From Ficedula albicollis (lineage: Eukaryota; Chordata; Aves; Passeriformes; Muscicapidae), in contig NC_021672.1 of the NCBI RefSeq assembly GCF_000247815.1, positions 71,527,437 to 71,591,436 on the forward strand: a stretch of 64,000 bases of DNA, read 5' to 3'. Position numbers and translations under genes: made by a program. Below, piece by piece: positions 26,279 through 40,373 of the stretch (position 1 is its first letter; every line of letters begins with the position of its first letter). Below the pieces are notes generated by a model. It was not told the DNA's origin. It did not search any database and saw nothing but the letters and a program-made list of their open reading frames with translations.

Positions 26279-27436
26279 ACTGTTCATGTCCCAGCATTCT
26301 GCACACAGTCTGTGGAAAGCTTGTTTTGGCCATCTCTTAAAGAGAAACATAGAGGTTTAAAGAGTGCCCATTTTCCTTGGCTGGGAGATGCACAATGATA
26401 GGAGGGATTACTCTTGTGTGCTTGAAGCATCCCATGGATCACTAATTGCAGAATTAATAATCTCTAGGTGGCTAGATTCCACTTGGTGTTAAACCTGAAG
26501 CTAAAACTGATAATTATAGAGATAAGAGCCTAAATCTGTGTTTTGGAGGATCAAGAGATGGGGGTGCTGAGGAAGGACAATAAAGGTCAAAGCTTGTAAA
26601 GTAAAAAGGGTGGAGAGGAAGACGAGGAGGAATCTGCTGTGAAGTCTTCCTTTCAGCAGCATGGTTAGAACTCATGGCTAGAGATTCCAGCTTCTTGTTC
26701 CCTCACCCATGCCAAGCAGCCCTGATTTAGGCAGATTAGCCTGCACTTTCTTATCAGCTGCAGTACATGAGCACTGATCTTACACAATAAGGACAAAATC
26801 AATGTCAGGTAACAACAGCCCACACCAAGAGTCTAAGTCAGTGTTTACTGTTCTGCATTTTTTGCACGTGGATGTCATTGAGGTCCATAGTGTCCCACCA
26901 GCTCCTCTTCATTTCTCCAGCCTTGTGCCTTCACTGGTAACCTTGACATACTTGTTATATAAGAAAGCTGAAGTCATGTATTTTTTTCCTGCCCGATCCT
27001 TTCCAGTTGTTCCATTTAGGTCTGCCTACAACTTCCCATGAGATGCAATATACATTGAGGATTTTGGTGATGGGGCAGGCACAACAGCAGATGAAGCCTT
27101 GATAATATCAAAGGAGCTACAAAAGTCTTTGGGATGCTTTTGGATGATGAAGGCAGAGCAAAAGGAAGCCCATATATTTAAAGAAGGGACATCTAATAAT
27201 CCAGTAGAAGTACATTGTATTTATTGGGGAAGATACTCATTGTGAGTCATGATGATTTAGGAAAATAGGTAGAGGAGGAGCTGCTGCAGTTACACATCTT
27301 AATGCATGACACCACCTCCCTCAACAGTGCTACTTGTGACAGATTGCTGCATTACTGAGGGGATCACACAACTTAGCATGTCCAGAAATCCTTCCATCAC
27401 ATTTTTATTTCCAAGAGACAGGAGATGATTTTAGTG
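26279..27436. other. Unique non-coding sequence
   Basis: No gene or repeat family recognised. Confidence 0.55.
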
Positions 27437-27660
27437 GCAAGAGTCTGGTGCTGAAAAAATCAGGTCCCAGGTTTGCAATTAGTTGCCTTTGTGTTCTAGG
27501 ATAAGACATCTAACCTCCCTGAGCCCATGTTTAGCCATCCATAGATGAGAATAATTCTCACACATCTTCCAGTCTGCTGAAATGTTTCATTAATTAGTGT
27601 TTCAAAACTGTTGTGGATGATGCAGATAGGAGGCACAGCAGAGTGCTGCTATTATTTCTT
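27437..27660 (+). mobile_element. MIR/CORE-type SINE, near full length
   Basis: The order of segments fits a MIR-family SINE: a degenerate 5' part with caggtcccaggttt, the core gacatctaacctccctgagc followed by atagatgagaataattctca, then a tail with attaattagtgtttcaaaac and gctgctattattt. Divergence is high, as expected for a very old insertion. Survival of both the core and the tail is unusual. Confidence 0.72.
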
Positions 27661-30600
27661 AACACTGCATATACCTTGCTTCTATCTTATTTGTAACTGT
27701 AAAAACCCCCTTTGCTGCAAGCTACTGAAGCTGCAAGGTGCTTTATTCTATCACCCTGTACTACCCTTCCAGCAAGAAAAAAAGAACTGAGCCAGACACT
27801 GAAACGTTTACAGACACTTTTTGGTAATTGCTGCAGTTAATAGAAACTCCAGTTGCTTTAAGAGAAGTTTCAGTTTATGGCAGTGTTTGAATTTAACATG
27901 CCATGAAACCATTCTGACATGCACAGAGCCTGAAGCTTTTGCTGCTCAAACCTTTCTCCATGAAGCTGAGAATCTTAATGAGAAATGAAGGCCCTCAGCT
28001 AAGGATCTCACAACAAGCTGTTGCTGTAAACAGAGCAGAAAATGCCCCCCAAGGTGAGAAATTCTCTTTAAAAGATTACTCTGCTGTGGAGATGGAGCAA
28101 TGCCAGGGCTTCCCTTAGTGACCAAATGGTTTGGAGCCAGGTAGGGGTTTTGGCAGCCACCATATGATAAAGAAGGGAAACCCCACAGCACTTTGGAATA
28201 TTTCTGCAGCAGTGCTTGGGCTGCCTTGAGAGCACCAAAGTAAAAACTCCTCCTCTACTGCATCTTCTCTTTCCTGGCAGTTTATTTAGTTCTTGCACCC
28301 ACCAGCCCCTTTTTCCCCTCTGAAGCTCACACTGGTGGTTGTTGGATGCATTGTTTAGCTCCATGACTTGAGCACTTTGCAGAAGTGAGATCAGAGTTAA
28401 CTCTGGTTCACTTCTGATATCAGGGAATATTTGAGATGAAGGTCTGGCCTCCATTTCAGCAGAGCCATGGGCAGCAGCACAGCCCTGTCCTTCCTCTGCC
28501 TCCTGGGTGAATCCTGCAATCATCACATCCAGAGCAACCAAGCTGCACCAAGGCAAAGTCTATTTCTGGTATTTGGGTTATTTACAAAGAGAGATTCAGT
28601 GCAATGCAGCAAATTTAGCCTGAATTTTTGGTTTGTTAAGCTCCTTCACAAAGTTGGCTCTGGTCTGTGCAGGACATTTTTGGAGGGGTGTTCTGGTGTG
28701 GTCATGAGCTACCTTATCTCAACAAGACCAACTCTGTGCTTTCCAGAGGGAAATGTGAGATTTTCACACAGATTGAGGAGGAAGAGGGTGAGATGCAAAA
28801 AGGCTGTTACTCTGCACAGCATTGTCTTGAAATAGATCTACATAGCAATATTGTGGAATTAAAAATTCATAGATAGAACATGTCATTTCTCAAGGGTGTA
28901 GCAAAAACCGTGGCCTGGGTGCAGATCTGGTCAGTGCTAGTTTAATGAGGGTGCAGAACCTCTAACTCACCCCTGCTGCTTTTCATCAGAAACACTGGGG
29001 ATGATTCTGGTTTTGCTAAATGAAAACTTGTAACAAAATATACACACATTTATATATAAAAATACACACAATTATGAACACACATAAATGCATAATTTAA
29101 CATGTACTAAATACATATGAAAGATCTGGAGAGAGACAATTATTTCATATTTGTGTTATTGTTGCCAAAACTGAATGAACAGTAAATTAAACAATGCTCT
29201 CTGATCATTATTGTAATCAAATTAAGTGTAAATATTTTGGCAGAGACTCTGATTTCTATCAACAGTTATTAGTAAAAATATATTTGCTCTTTGACTGTAA
29301 GGCAATTTTTATGTATGTCACCAAATTAGCTACCCCAGGGCATGTTTTCAGTTTTAGGTGTGTGTGTGCATTGCATCAACTGTAGAAGTCCTAGCTGTCT
29401 TTAATATTAATAATTAATGTGAATTATTTAACAGCTGCTTGAATTTTTGTACCTGCCCTACCTGGTTGCTCTGTGAGGAAAAGTTCTTCTTTTTCCATCA
29501 TATTTTTAATTTTGTGCCGTGGTAGATTTGGGAGAAGAGAGAGCCATACATAATTGTGTCTGTCTGGAAAAGGATTTGCAGTCTATTCTGATTGCTTATT
29601 TTGGGGATTTATTTGTCCCATATACTCATGTGCTGTTTGCTTTGAATGCAGATGGCACAAGTGACAGAAAGAGAGCAAACTGACATTTTGGCTGATAAAA
29701 AATTAAATTAATTAATGGTGACCTGCAGCCAGAAACCATCCCTGTACCTGGGGCCTTGGTCTCCCATTTTACCACACTGATTTTTCCAGAGGTGCACTGA
29801 GAATGTCCTCAGACTGTCCTTGACTGTTTTCAGTATTTAGATGGTTTAATTCAGCTGACTATAACATCTAATCTCCTCTTGTATCCTCCTTGGCTCTCTC
29901 AGTTGCTTGTCAGAGCAAGAGAGCTCATCAAAGACATTTGAATTCTTGTTGTCTGCTACAGCTGGCTTCTTGTAAATGGAAAGAAAAGGGCCCCCCCCCC
30001 AAATGTTTGCAGCTATTTTTGACAAATGTGTGGCAGAAATAAATTCAAATCCCTCAATTTTTGAGTTATTTGTTGTCCACAAGGAAAGTTTACAGTTAGA
30101 CAGTATTACCAGAGGCTGTGGAGTCATCAGCAGCATCTTTATCTTTCTGAGGAGAGAGGAATAAATTCAGTAAATCAGATTACCCATTAGTTGGGTGGAA
30201 GATTGGTTTTGCAGGTTGTTTTTTTCACTCTCTCTCTCATAAAGGGAGAAGGGGGTTTGGAAGGTGGTAGCTTTGAATACCTAAGAAAGGAGTCATGACT
30301 CACCTCGTTATTGCTCCTGAACAGGGTGGGTTGGTGCTCCAGGAATGTAACTTGGCAATCAGAAATTATCTTCTCCTGTCAAGACCATGCTAGCAGCAGG
30401 ACATTCTCCTGACACTGAGTGACAATTTGCCATAAATTCCATGGAAGCTTTTAGCCTCATTACAAGGTGTGATAGAAGTTGCAGGAATTCCTTCCAAGCA
30501 TCACTGAGTTTCTATGTGCTACAGTTTTGGGGAGCTGGCAGGGGGCTGGTCTATCAAGAAACTTTAAAGTGAGTAACATGACAACTAAAATGGAATGAAA

Positions 30601-30757
30601 ATGCCCTTTGTCTGTTCAGCAACACGAGTTTCTTAACAGATGTGGCAGAGCTGTGCCAAAACTGAAGCTGGAAAGTTGCAGCAGTTTTTACATTTCTGTT
30701 TGTGATGTGAACAAGCACTAACCTGTAGATGTGGAATGGACATTGTAAACAATATTA
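27661..30757. other. Unique non-coding sequence
   Basis: No gene recognised. A 162-codon minus-strand frame at 28068-28556 lacks any known domain. A C12 run lies at about 29990-30000. Confidence 0.5.
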
Positions 30758-30891
30758 GCAGGGCATCTCCAAGAGCAAATAAACCAAACAGTTTGACCTT
30801 CCATCACTTACCAATGTAAGTGGAGCAGGGCATCTCCAAGAGCAAATAAACCAAACAATTTGACCTTCCATCACTTACCAATGGAAGTGGA
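30758..30891. repeat. Tandem duplication, 67-bp unit, two copies
   Basis: The unit starting gcagggcatctcc at 30758 is repeated at 30825. Two substitutions separate the copies (acagttt against acaattt, atgtaag against atggaag). Confidence 0.95.
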
Positions 30892-33800
30892 AGAGTGTTG
30901 TTAATTTGGAATACTGCATGGAGAAATCACAGAGCTCTAAAAACCTTTGATAGCAACAAACATGAAGCAGATGCCAAATTGTTTGTTACTGGTGACACCA
31001 TGAGAAAGCAAATAGCAAACAGATTTTCTCTGTACCAGTGGGACCCACATAGCAAAATGCATATTTGATAGGAGACAAAGGAGTGGTCTTCAATGTGCCA
31101 TCACAGAGAAATGCTGAGAGGAGCAGGGTGGAGTTTGTAAGTAAGGAGAAATGGAAGGAAAAATGAGGAAGTGGAAGAATTGTAAGGGAATTTGAGGAAA
31201 GGAGACTTCTTGTTTAAAGCTGTAACAGAATGAAACAGAAGAGGATAAGCAGTTGGGGAGATCAAATGCAAGCTGAAAAGTGCAAACAGAAATGTTGGGG
31301 CATCCCTAATTATTTGTATGACACACCAAAGGTGTCCTTGCTTGTGTCAGACTAATTTTCCAGGGTATCCTGAAAGGGTTGAGCAGTGAGAGTTTGGTTT
31401 GGAATTTTTTCTGCTTTGATTAAGCTTGGCCCCTTCCCTGGGCCCTGAAACACAGGCAGGCTGCCTGGAACTTGTGGTATCACATGGCAGCATCCTCACT
31501 GGCAGTCTGAATGAAAAAAATACGTGGTTTGGTGTTGAATTGGATGTCCTGGCTTAGTTGAAAGGAAGGAAATGTAACGTGCTGAAGTTAAAGATACTTT
31601 TCTGTGCAAGATGCCATTCAACCTGTCTTGCAATGGGCAGATAGGTTAAAGATTGGACTTGTGTTTGAATAAAAGTAGTGATTAGTCTGGTTTGCATAAA
31701 AGTATAAATGCCAGCTTCCAGTGTTCTAAGGAACTTGTAGCTGGCATCAGGAAGAAATTGTGCACACATGCAGCTGGTTTGTGTTACCAAGATCTTCAAG
31801 GCTTTGTGGAGGTCAGGTACTTAGATTTATATTTTTCTATTGCTCTTTCCTGACTTTTGCATAGGCAGTAGCTGACCTTGTTGCTGGAGTGTTTCTGTCT
31901 ATATTTGTTGTTATCCTGGAGAAAGAAAAACTTAGGGCACAATTTGAAAATAGTCACTTGAGCCAAGTCTGCAGTCAAACTAGAGAGTAATCCCTTTTAT
32001 AGGCTGGTCAAACCCCATTTTACAACAGCTCTCTTACTACTACTGTTGTAGTATCTCCATTCTTTCCTGGTTAGAAATCCTTTTTCTAATTCCTGTTTGA
32101 GATCATAGGCATGAGCTGGTTCTTGAGCCACGGTGTCTTTTGGGTTAAATAGCTCTTTTCTCCCCCTTGAATATACCATGATTTGTGCAGATACAGCAGT
32201 GACATCCCCATGGTGTGATGTTATTCCTGGCTGGCCTCAGGTGGAGGGATCACACACCAAACCTGCCTTGGCAGCAGCGAATTGGAACCAGGGAATGCAT
32301 TTCCTTACAAGAGAAAATGATGTAGCCCCGTGTTTTGGAACTGCTAGAAGCATTTGAAGTGGTACAACTTTGAGTGTTGATAAAACTCATGTTTATTCCA
32401 CTCCTCCAACCACGAGGGATGATTCCTTCTGCTGTGCAAACCCAGGCCTGGGGTCTGTCAGCAGCTCCAAGGAGAGGAGCAAAGCTGAAGGAATAACATC
32501 ACTTCTGCCTTGCTGCTCATCTCTCCGAACCCAAAAGCACTTTCTGTTTGGGGAAGGATCTGTATTTGGCAGGAAGATTGTGACCACTCCTGATGTGAAA
32601 CCTCAGCCCTGTGGTGGGATGCAATAGCCTCTTAGCAGAACTTTTTATTGCCACAACGAGGGCAAAAGAGGTGAAAATCAAAATTCACTAAAAACTGCAG
32701 ATGTGTGTTGGACATGCTGGGTACCTGCCTTGGCACTGAAGCCTGGGAGCTTTTCTCTATTTATGTAATTTTTTCTTTTAACTTTGCACTCCCTCAGTTG
32801 TGTCTGTCATTCCTGTGGAGCAGAAAAAAGCCTTAATGGCAGGGCTGGGCCTGCTTTCCTTTCCTTTTGATTAATTTAGGCTTTTTGATTAAATGACAGC
32901 TTTCATCACTTTGAGCAGTCACTTTGTGACAAGGCAATTTATGGATGCATTGGCATTATATGATTAGGACAAGCGTAGTAAATAACAAATGAGAGCAGTG
33001 ATTTATTTTGATATTTAAACAGATCCTCCTCCAAATTCAAAGTTCATGCTGTTTTCATATACAGCAACATGTTTTATTTGTTTGCTGGGCAATCTAATGC
33101 TTGGTGCACCTTTCAAGGATTACTGCTGCCATGCAATCCTGAGCACAAAAGACAAAATATTGAATATCCCTGTGAAATTTGGTCTGTATTGCTGCCAAAC
33201 CCGAGCTAAGTAGATAAAGAGAAGAAAAGGTTAGAGTTCAAACAACTCTTTTGGTGTTTCCATCTCACACCAAACGTGCTGGTAATTAAATGTCATGTTC
33301 TGGTTAATCAACAGCAGTAAATATTGTGTAACCATCTCAAACTCAAGGTTTGCAGCCTCTCACTGGGCATTTTAACCCACCTGTGCAGAGACAGACAAGT
33401 GCTAGTGACTGGCACAGCTGCTGGGGTTGGTTAGACATTTTCTGGAAGTATTTCCTTTCTCCAAAAGTAATTTCAGCAAACTTGAAATACTTGAAAGAGA
33501 TGTGTTAAATTAGACAAAAATTAAATAAAACACGGGAAGAACAGAAGCAGAACATCCTACTATTTTCTTTCCAGAGTTTTAGAACAGAGTATTTTGATTC
33601 TTCATTATGAAATGTTCCTTTTTGTTTTCAACAGCCACATTGATGTTATAAAACAAAAAAATGGGATTCGGATGAAAGAGTTTACTCACTGTGAAAAGGA
33701 TTTGTTTCATTTTGGGAATATTCAAGAGCTTTGGAATTGTTGAGGATGTGGTTAAGACTTGTTCACCAGGAATATTTCAAGCACATCCTGTCCCTGTCTT

Positions 33801-36800
33801 TACTGAAACAACTCCCCCAGATGTGGGATTTCTTTGCCCTTTGACTTGTCCTGCGTTTCCAGGGGCAAATTTTGGAGCAGTGTGTTGTTCTCACTTTGTT
33901 GTTGTTTATAAGAACAGTTCTTGGGTCTTCTCTTGCCTCACAAGTGACTCTGCAGGAGTGTAATTCTTTTGCTCTCACTTCTGTTTTACAAGTTGTACTA
34001 ATCTCCTTGGTTTTGAAAAAGGCTGATTGGTCTATTAGTCTTCTGCTGGTTTATTTGTCTCAGACCTTTAAGGATGAGATAAAGGAACAGGTTTCCCTAT
34101 TTAGTGTAATAAATGGGTGTCAGTTTGAGGCTCAAATAGAAATAAAAGGTTAATGGCAGGCTACTACCAGTAAAAAAGGGTAATTTTGAGGGGGGTTTAA
34201 ATATGCAAGAATAGAAGACTGAAATATCATGAAAAGGCTAAGAAATCACACCCAGATGGCCGTGCATGTTTGCCTGCAGATGTCTACAAAGGTCACCCAA
34301 ACTCATGCAAAGATCTGGGGTTCTGTGATTCCAGTGTATTTATGCTGATTCATGGATTAGAATAATTTCCCCTGAAATTTCTTGAGATCTCTGCTAATGA
34401 TAAATTCTTTCTTAAAAGCATTCTTTTCCTCCTAGATAGCTCTGATGTAAGACTCTCTGGCAGACTGAGCAACATGACATTTTAACCTTTTGTTTGGATT
34501 GTCCTGATTTCTCTGCTGTTCAGTCCTGTTAATAATCTTTACTTGATTTGCAGCTTTAGAAGTGGGCAGCAGAATTCATCTTGTTGTTACAGGGAAGTGC
34601 ACAGTGCACCCTGGGAATACTTAGCTGAATACATGCAAATTCAGTTGATGGAGAAATAGAATTTTCTCTGCACTGGGGTGGGGAAGTTTACAGTTCACTG
34701 TGGGATTTTACTCTGATTCACTGAAGGTAAGGGGAGGAACAACCATCTGCCAAGTTAAAAAGTTCCTTGAGGGAGAAAAGGTAGAATTGATGGATAAACA
34801 ACATAAACCAAGATACCAGGATTCAATAATGCTGTTAAAGATGAAAAACTATGGATATTAGAACCTGGCTTTCCCAGAGTTTAAACGCAAGGGAAGGTGT
34901 TGAAACTTAGCCCATTTTTTGGAACTTGATATTTTGATCTCTTCATCATAAAGCATAAATTCCAGCCCAAATCTCCCTGACAGACTGGATGATTTCTAGG
35001 GAAGACTTGTGTAGAGGCTTCCCCGTGGCACACAGGGAAGGGATGAGCTTCCCCAGTGCCAGCAGCCAGCCAGGTCCTGCAGTGTTCCTGCAGCTCCTGA
35101 CTCGGCAGCTCAGGCAGCAAACCCTCCCTCCCTGCTGAGGTGAGGCTGTGCCTTGGCTCAGAGCCCTGGCTGTGTCTCCAGCAGTGCTTTTTCCTCTAGC
35201 ACACACGCCACTGAGGAACTCTGTGTGCTCCAAGGGGCATCAGTGAACCTTGGGAACCCTCAGGCTAGACACTAACCAAAAGCCCTCCAGTTTTTCCTGC
35301 TGGTCCTTTCTAGGAGCTGGCATAGCTCTCCTCCTTGTAAATTTTAACCCCTGTGGGTTAAGCATATGTTTATTCAAGTTCTCAGGAAGCTGGGGGTTGA
35401 AGGATGGATTTTTTTGTCCTGGTTTCTGTCTGCTTATTTAAGGTTTTTGCTTCTGTGCTGCTGCTGGTGCTGTGTGTGGTTAGAGACACTCAGACACTGG
35501 GATGTCCACGTTGAGAGGAGGGTGTGGGTGTGTTGATGGAACTACCAGGAGGTACTATACATGCTAAATCTCAGGAGGCTGGAATTAAAACATTTTTATT
35601 ACCACTTGAGAGTAGATGAGTTGAAATGGGTGAGCTACTTACAGAGCTCATGTTAGGACTCCTTATTAACCCTTTTCACATTGCTTGTTCCATTATGCCT
35701 TTCTCCTTTGTGAACAATTAGGCAGCGCTGTAAATATTAATTTTATAGTGGGCATAAATCAAAATCAAATTCAGGTTTGAAAACTTGTATGTGAGGGGTT
35801 TTTGATCCATTGTTATCAGTTAATTCTATTCCTCTTAATGTATAACCACCCTCCCAAATTTAGAAAAGCCAGGACAAATAAGAGTGTGTGTAAATCCAGA
35901 CCTTTCCATCCAAGGTGGTTTCTGCTTTTGGCACTTGTTAAGGTCAGATTTGCAGTAGCTGCCCAGACTGTGCAGGATGTCAGGGGATGGCCACGTCTGC
36001 AGGGCAATGCACAAATGCATTCAAGTGTACATTTGCCCATGAAGAGGCTGTGACTGTCTCTCCAGATCCTGGGTAGGTGTAAACAAGTGACAATTTCTGC
36101 ACACATGAATGGAGAGTGTTTATAGACAGTGCGAAAATGGGATTTTCTGGAGGCTGGTAGGAAATGTGATCTTTGGATACCTCCTTAAGGCAGCACCATC
36201 TCTGGGTTCACATCTTTGTGAAACCTTACTCCAGATTTCTTCATCTTTTTGCTCCTGCTTAGGAGTTTGCACTGAAAATCTTTCTCTGTTATACTCATTA
36301 GTAACTATCTTTAAGTGTCAGCCAGAGCAGTGGGCTCCACATCTCCCCAGCTTCCGAGGAGAAGCAAATCCTGGAGCATGAACGTGCAGGCAAGAAAAAA
36401 GCAGAAATTTTGCCCTGGCTGCTTGATGAGAGGGCTGATCCAAGAGCCAAACCCTCCATTAGTAACTGATAATCCCATGCACCTCATTTTCCTTACCACT
36501 GACTAGTTTTAAAATACTTCCTTTGGGTAGTATCTACATATAAAAGTGATTAAAGTTGCATTGTGTGGGTTCTATACTGTCCCTACTCAAGATAAGGTCT
36601 TCAGATTTGTAAGTGGAGAAATGTGTGAGGCTTTTCTGTAAATGTGGTCTGGGAGCCAAGCTGGGTTGCTCTTGGTTCAAGTTGATGTATTGCTCTGAGG
36701 TACAAGTAGACTTTGATTAACAGCTTTACTGCTGGTGCTTATGATACAGAGGGATGCAAATAACCCCCCTTCTGTCTTATATTTTAAATATTTAATTCAG

Positions 36801-39055
36801 ACTCATCTGGTATTTTTCATTATTAATACTACTATTATTATTTTTACTGCATCTCACTTTCAGGCAGCTGTTTTTCACAGTGGTTTTTCTTGTCCAGCTA
36901 GCCTGAGGTACAGAGTGAGCCTCTCTGCACCAGCTGCTGTTGCTGGAGACACAATGACCCACAGCTTTGTTAATGTCAAATGAGATTTCCAAGTGCTTGG
37001 GGACATTGTAATCAGGCCTGGGATATTTCCTTTTCTGTTTTCTACCTGAGCTGATGGGTAGACTAGAACTGGCTTTGTCTGTTTTGGTCCTTACTTAGGC
37101 AGAGTTTAAGCAGCAAAGTCTCCAGCCCTGAGGCTCAGTTTTAGGACAGCTGCAGGTTCCTCTCCAAGGAGCTGCTTGTCTCCCTGCCACGCACACAAAA
37201 AGGAATATTCCCACACACCTGGCTTTTCATATTGCTGCAAAAAGAGGGAACCTGTGATTTGGGTGACCAGCTGCCTTCAGTCACAGCTGAGCTGTGCTTT
37301 TGATAGTTGTGCTGCAGAAGCTGCTGTGAGATGTCACAGATCCTGCAGGTGACCGAGTGGAAAATACACTCTGTGTGTGTTTGTATTGTTTTCTGCACTG
37401 CTAGAGAAGTTTGGCACTCTTAAAGAGCATCTAGCAGTTTATCACCACCAGGAAACAAAAAGGTGCTGCTCAGGCTGATACACCTATCCAGGGAGAGCTC
37501 TACCAAAAAAACACTCATGGTTCATGCAAGTTGGGCTGGTGCCATATAGAGGAATAAACATTGTCCAAGAGCTGTGTAGGAACAGCTCAGAATGGGGAGA
37601 ATCCTTTCCATCCTCACTCTTGTGTCTACAGCTTGGTGTTTGAACCCGTGCCATGTGTGGTAGATTCGTTTTTTCCTTCTTGTCACAGCTATTTCAAAGG
37701 AGGAATACTTTGAGCAAGCAGCCATGAGTCCAGATGGAGTGTACAGGTCTCTAAAAATAATGTCTGTGGAACTGAGCATGCTATTTTAGCCCAAACAAAA
37801 GAGGTTCAGATGTGAGTAGTTGTAGTTTAAGGGCTTCAGTGGTCAAAGTGTATCTACAGGTACTTTTCATCATTCGTACCTTCAACAAATACCTCGGGTT
37901 TTTGGATTGATTTATACAAGGTCAGCAGCTTTACAAAAAGCCAATAAGCCACATCTTGCCACAATCACATTTCTTGGCTTCTGTGCAGTCAAAATCTAAA
38001 CTTTGTGCTCACATGGATTTTTTTAAAGCAGTTACATGCATATGCAATGATTTAAAGAGCTCTCCCACAGAGGGTTTCATGTTTGCATTATTGTTTTGTT
38101 TATATAGTAGTAGTAGCTGACTAAAGATATATCAGTGTCTTCTGGGGAGGTTTGTCCTTTCTGCACATATGTGTTTGTGCATGCATAACAATATACTTTT
38201 GTCTTATTTTATAACACTTGGGCTATTTATGTCATTGCATCTTCACCCCCAGCCCTGGTTTAAAAGCATTAAAAATTATTTCCCACTATAATTTTCCAAA
38301 CTTTGAATATTGGCATGGATTTCTTGAAGGATTTTTTAAAAGTGGTTTAAAATTGTGTATTTCTTTACCTAGTAGTGCAAAAAACCCCACAATCAGCTTT
38401 CCCAATCCCAAAAAATCCAGATTCAGTTACAAAATCAGTGACTAACTTGAGCTCCAATATGCTGCATGCAGTTTGTTTCACAAAGAGATGGTTTTGCAGA
38501 TGGAAATGATTAGCAATAAAATGCATTGCAATAATGGAGCGTGCTAAGGTTACATAAGTTCAGAAATTTACAGTGAAAACAGACTGTCATTTGCCTTCTC
38601 ATAGACATGACCCAATTAAAAATGCTCACTGTGCTGCATCACATGAGCAGCCATCCTCTCAGTTCTCTCTACTTATCTCCTTTCCTTCATTTCTCCATTA
38701 TTTTTTCCTCTCCTTGCTTGATCTATCAGTTCTTCCCACTCCATGTTCACATATCCCATCTCAGCCTCCACTCTTGTGCTTCCACAGGAGATTCTTTATT
38801 CCTTCTCTGTGGTGCTCTGAGAAGGGATGTGCAGAAAAGACAAAAGCACCTGGTGGGTTCACCCCAAAGTGCAATCCACACCCACTGAGGGAGCAGTGCT
38901 GCTGGAGGGAGCTGGGAATGTGTGTGTGTGTGTGTTGATGTGAAGGTTGTCCTTTGTGTTTCCTCCAGGAATGTCCAGACAGCAAATGAATCAGTGAGTG
39001 CAGAGATCTGGCTCATTTAATGATAAATCACACTTTTTCCTTCCCCCCCAAGGCA
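30892..39055. other. Long unique non-coding stretch
   Basis: Eight kilobases without a recognised gene, RNA or repeat family. 32900-33330 is complex, AT-rich and free of repeat character and may be a conserved element. Open frames are short and overlapping. A ctcggcagctcaggcagc-rich patch near 35090-35130 is GC-rich but not a CpG island. Confidence 0.5.
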
Positions 39056-39064
39056 TATAAAAGG
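39056..39064 (+). promoter_or_regulatory. TATA-box-like motif
   Basis: tataaaagg matches a strong TATA box and would place a start near 39087. There is no supporting open frame, splice pattern or CpG island downstream, so a chance match is quite possible. Confidence 0.2.
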
Positions 39065-39122
39065 ACCTTTCTCCCACAGCAGGGAAGAGGCAGGTGTGAG
39101 TTCTGGGACTAAGGAAGATCTC

Positions 39123-39147
39123 CTGCTCCTGGCAGTGCCAGGAGCAG
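39123..39147. repeat. Perfect 12-bp inverted repeat, 1-nt centre
   Basis: ctgctcctggca is followed by a single g and then its exact reverse complement tgccaggagcag. It lies 60 bp downstream of the TATA-like motif. With a 1-nt loop it would extrude as a cruciform rather than form a stable RNA hairpin. Confidence 0.9.
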
Positions 39148-40373
39148 CTGTTCCCTTATCCTCTGCTCAGGAGAGCTGCTGGAGACAGCAGTGTGCATGT
39201 GCCACAGACAGTGTATTGCATTACAGTTAGCCTGAAAAAGCCATTTTCAATTGGGCTGCATTAGTGAAGGACATAAAAATCTGTGTGAAGCTGCTCAATG
39301 AGGTTTGCAGTTAACAAGGCAGGATCAGCCCACTGAGGAGGGGGAAGATGTAAGAAATAACATTTAGATTGCCTTCCCCCAGCTTGCTTCATCAAGTGTG
39401 ATTATCTGACTACCCTCTGTCTTGTTAACCATGTACAATAACTGTGCAGAAGGAAAATAAAAGCCAGCTTGCTCATTCAGGGAAGCACAAGCAGGATAAA
39501 CACCAGAGCTGCTGCATGGTTGTGTTTTGTTTTAACAACTGCCACAAGGTGGGAATCTAGGGAAATAGCCATCTGTGTCTCTTCCCATGCATGAATTCTG
39601 ACAGGCAAAGGATTCCATGGAGCTAGCAAGTGGCAGGGCAGGCTCAAAGCAGTTACAAGAGCTTGGCTTTTAACATGTGCTAGGAGACATCCTAGTGGAG
39701 CTCCTTCATGCAGGATGCCATGGATATTAAAGAGTTCACAGAAGTTCAAGAAGGGCCTGGCCCAAATATGTCCCTCTTGTTTAGTAACTCTGATCAGTCT
39801 GACCACCCTGTGATGGGTTACTCTGCTTTGTACAGTAGTGGCTACAAATTTTCAAACAGCTCAGGGATATTTTAGCTGATGAGATTGCTGGAGAATGAGA
39901 AAATTTGACTCTGCCACAGTTCCTCGTGATCCTAGTTCTCTTCTTTTCTCATTTGGTGTCTGGATCTGTTTTGTGGTCTTCCACATTCAGAAAACTGAAA
40001 CTTGTCCTTAAAGCATGTGTTTTGTTTAGCAGTTTTTAGTATGTCTGCATTTGACTGTAGGCTTTGAATTCTTTATTTCCCTCCTTCCAATTTTTCCTTC
40101 ATTCTTTTTGTGAATTTCTCTTCTTTTCACTTCCTATCAATGTCACCTCCTCTTCTTCAAATCTGTTAATCTGGTTGTTTTCCATCAAAAAGGCATTTTG
40201 GGGTATGGGAGGTGCCTTCACTTCATGAGCTGAAATTAGCCTGTGGATTGTGCAGCGAGCTCTGTGTGTGTGGCTAGAAACTGTTGACTGACACCTCCCA
40301 AAGAGCTAAATCACAGAACAAAAGAAAATCACTTCAGTTTTAGCCCATGACTTGGCCTTCCCACATGCCCACT
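39148..40373. other. Unique non-coding sequence
   Basis: No gene or repeat family recognised. Confidence 0.55.

Noticed and set aside
28068..28556. 162-codon minus-strand open frame
   Set aside because: No recognisable domain or exon structure, and codon content looks random.
34300..34345. Possible CR1 terminus (ttctgtgattcca)
   Set aside because: The match is only about 13 bases and the flanks do not resemble CR1.
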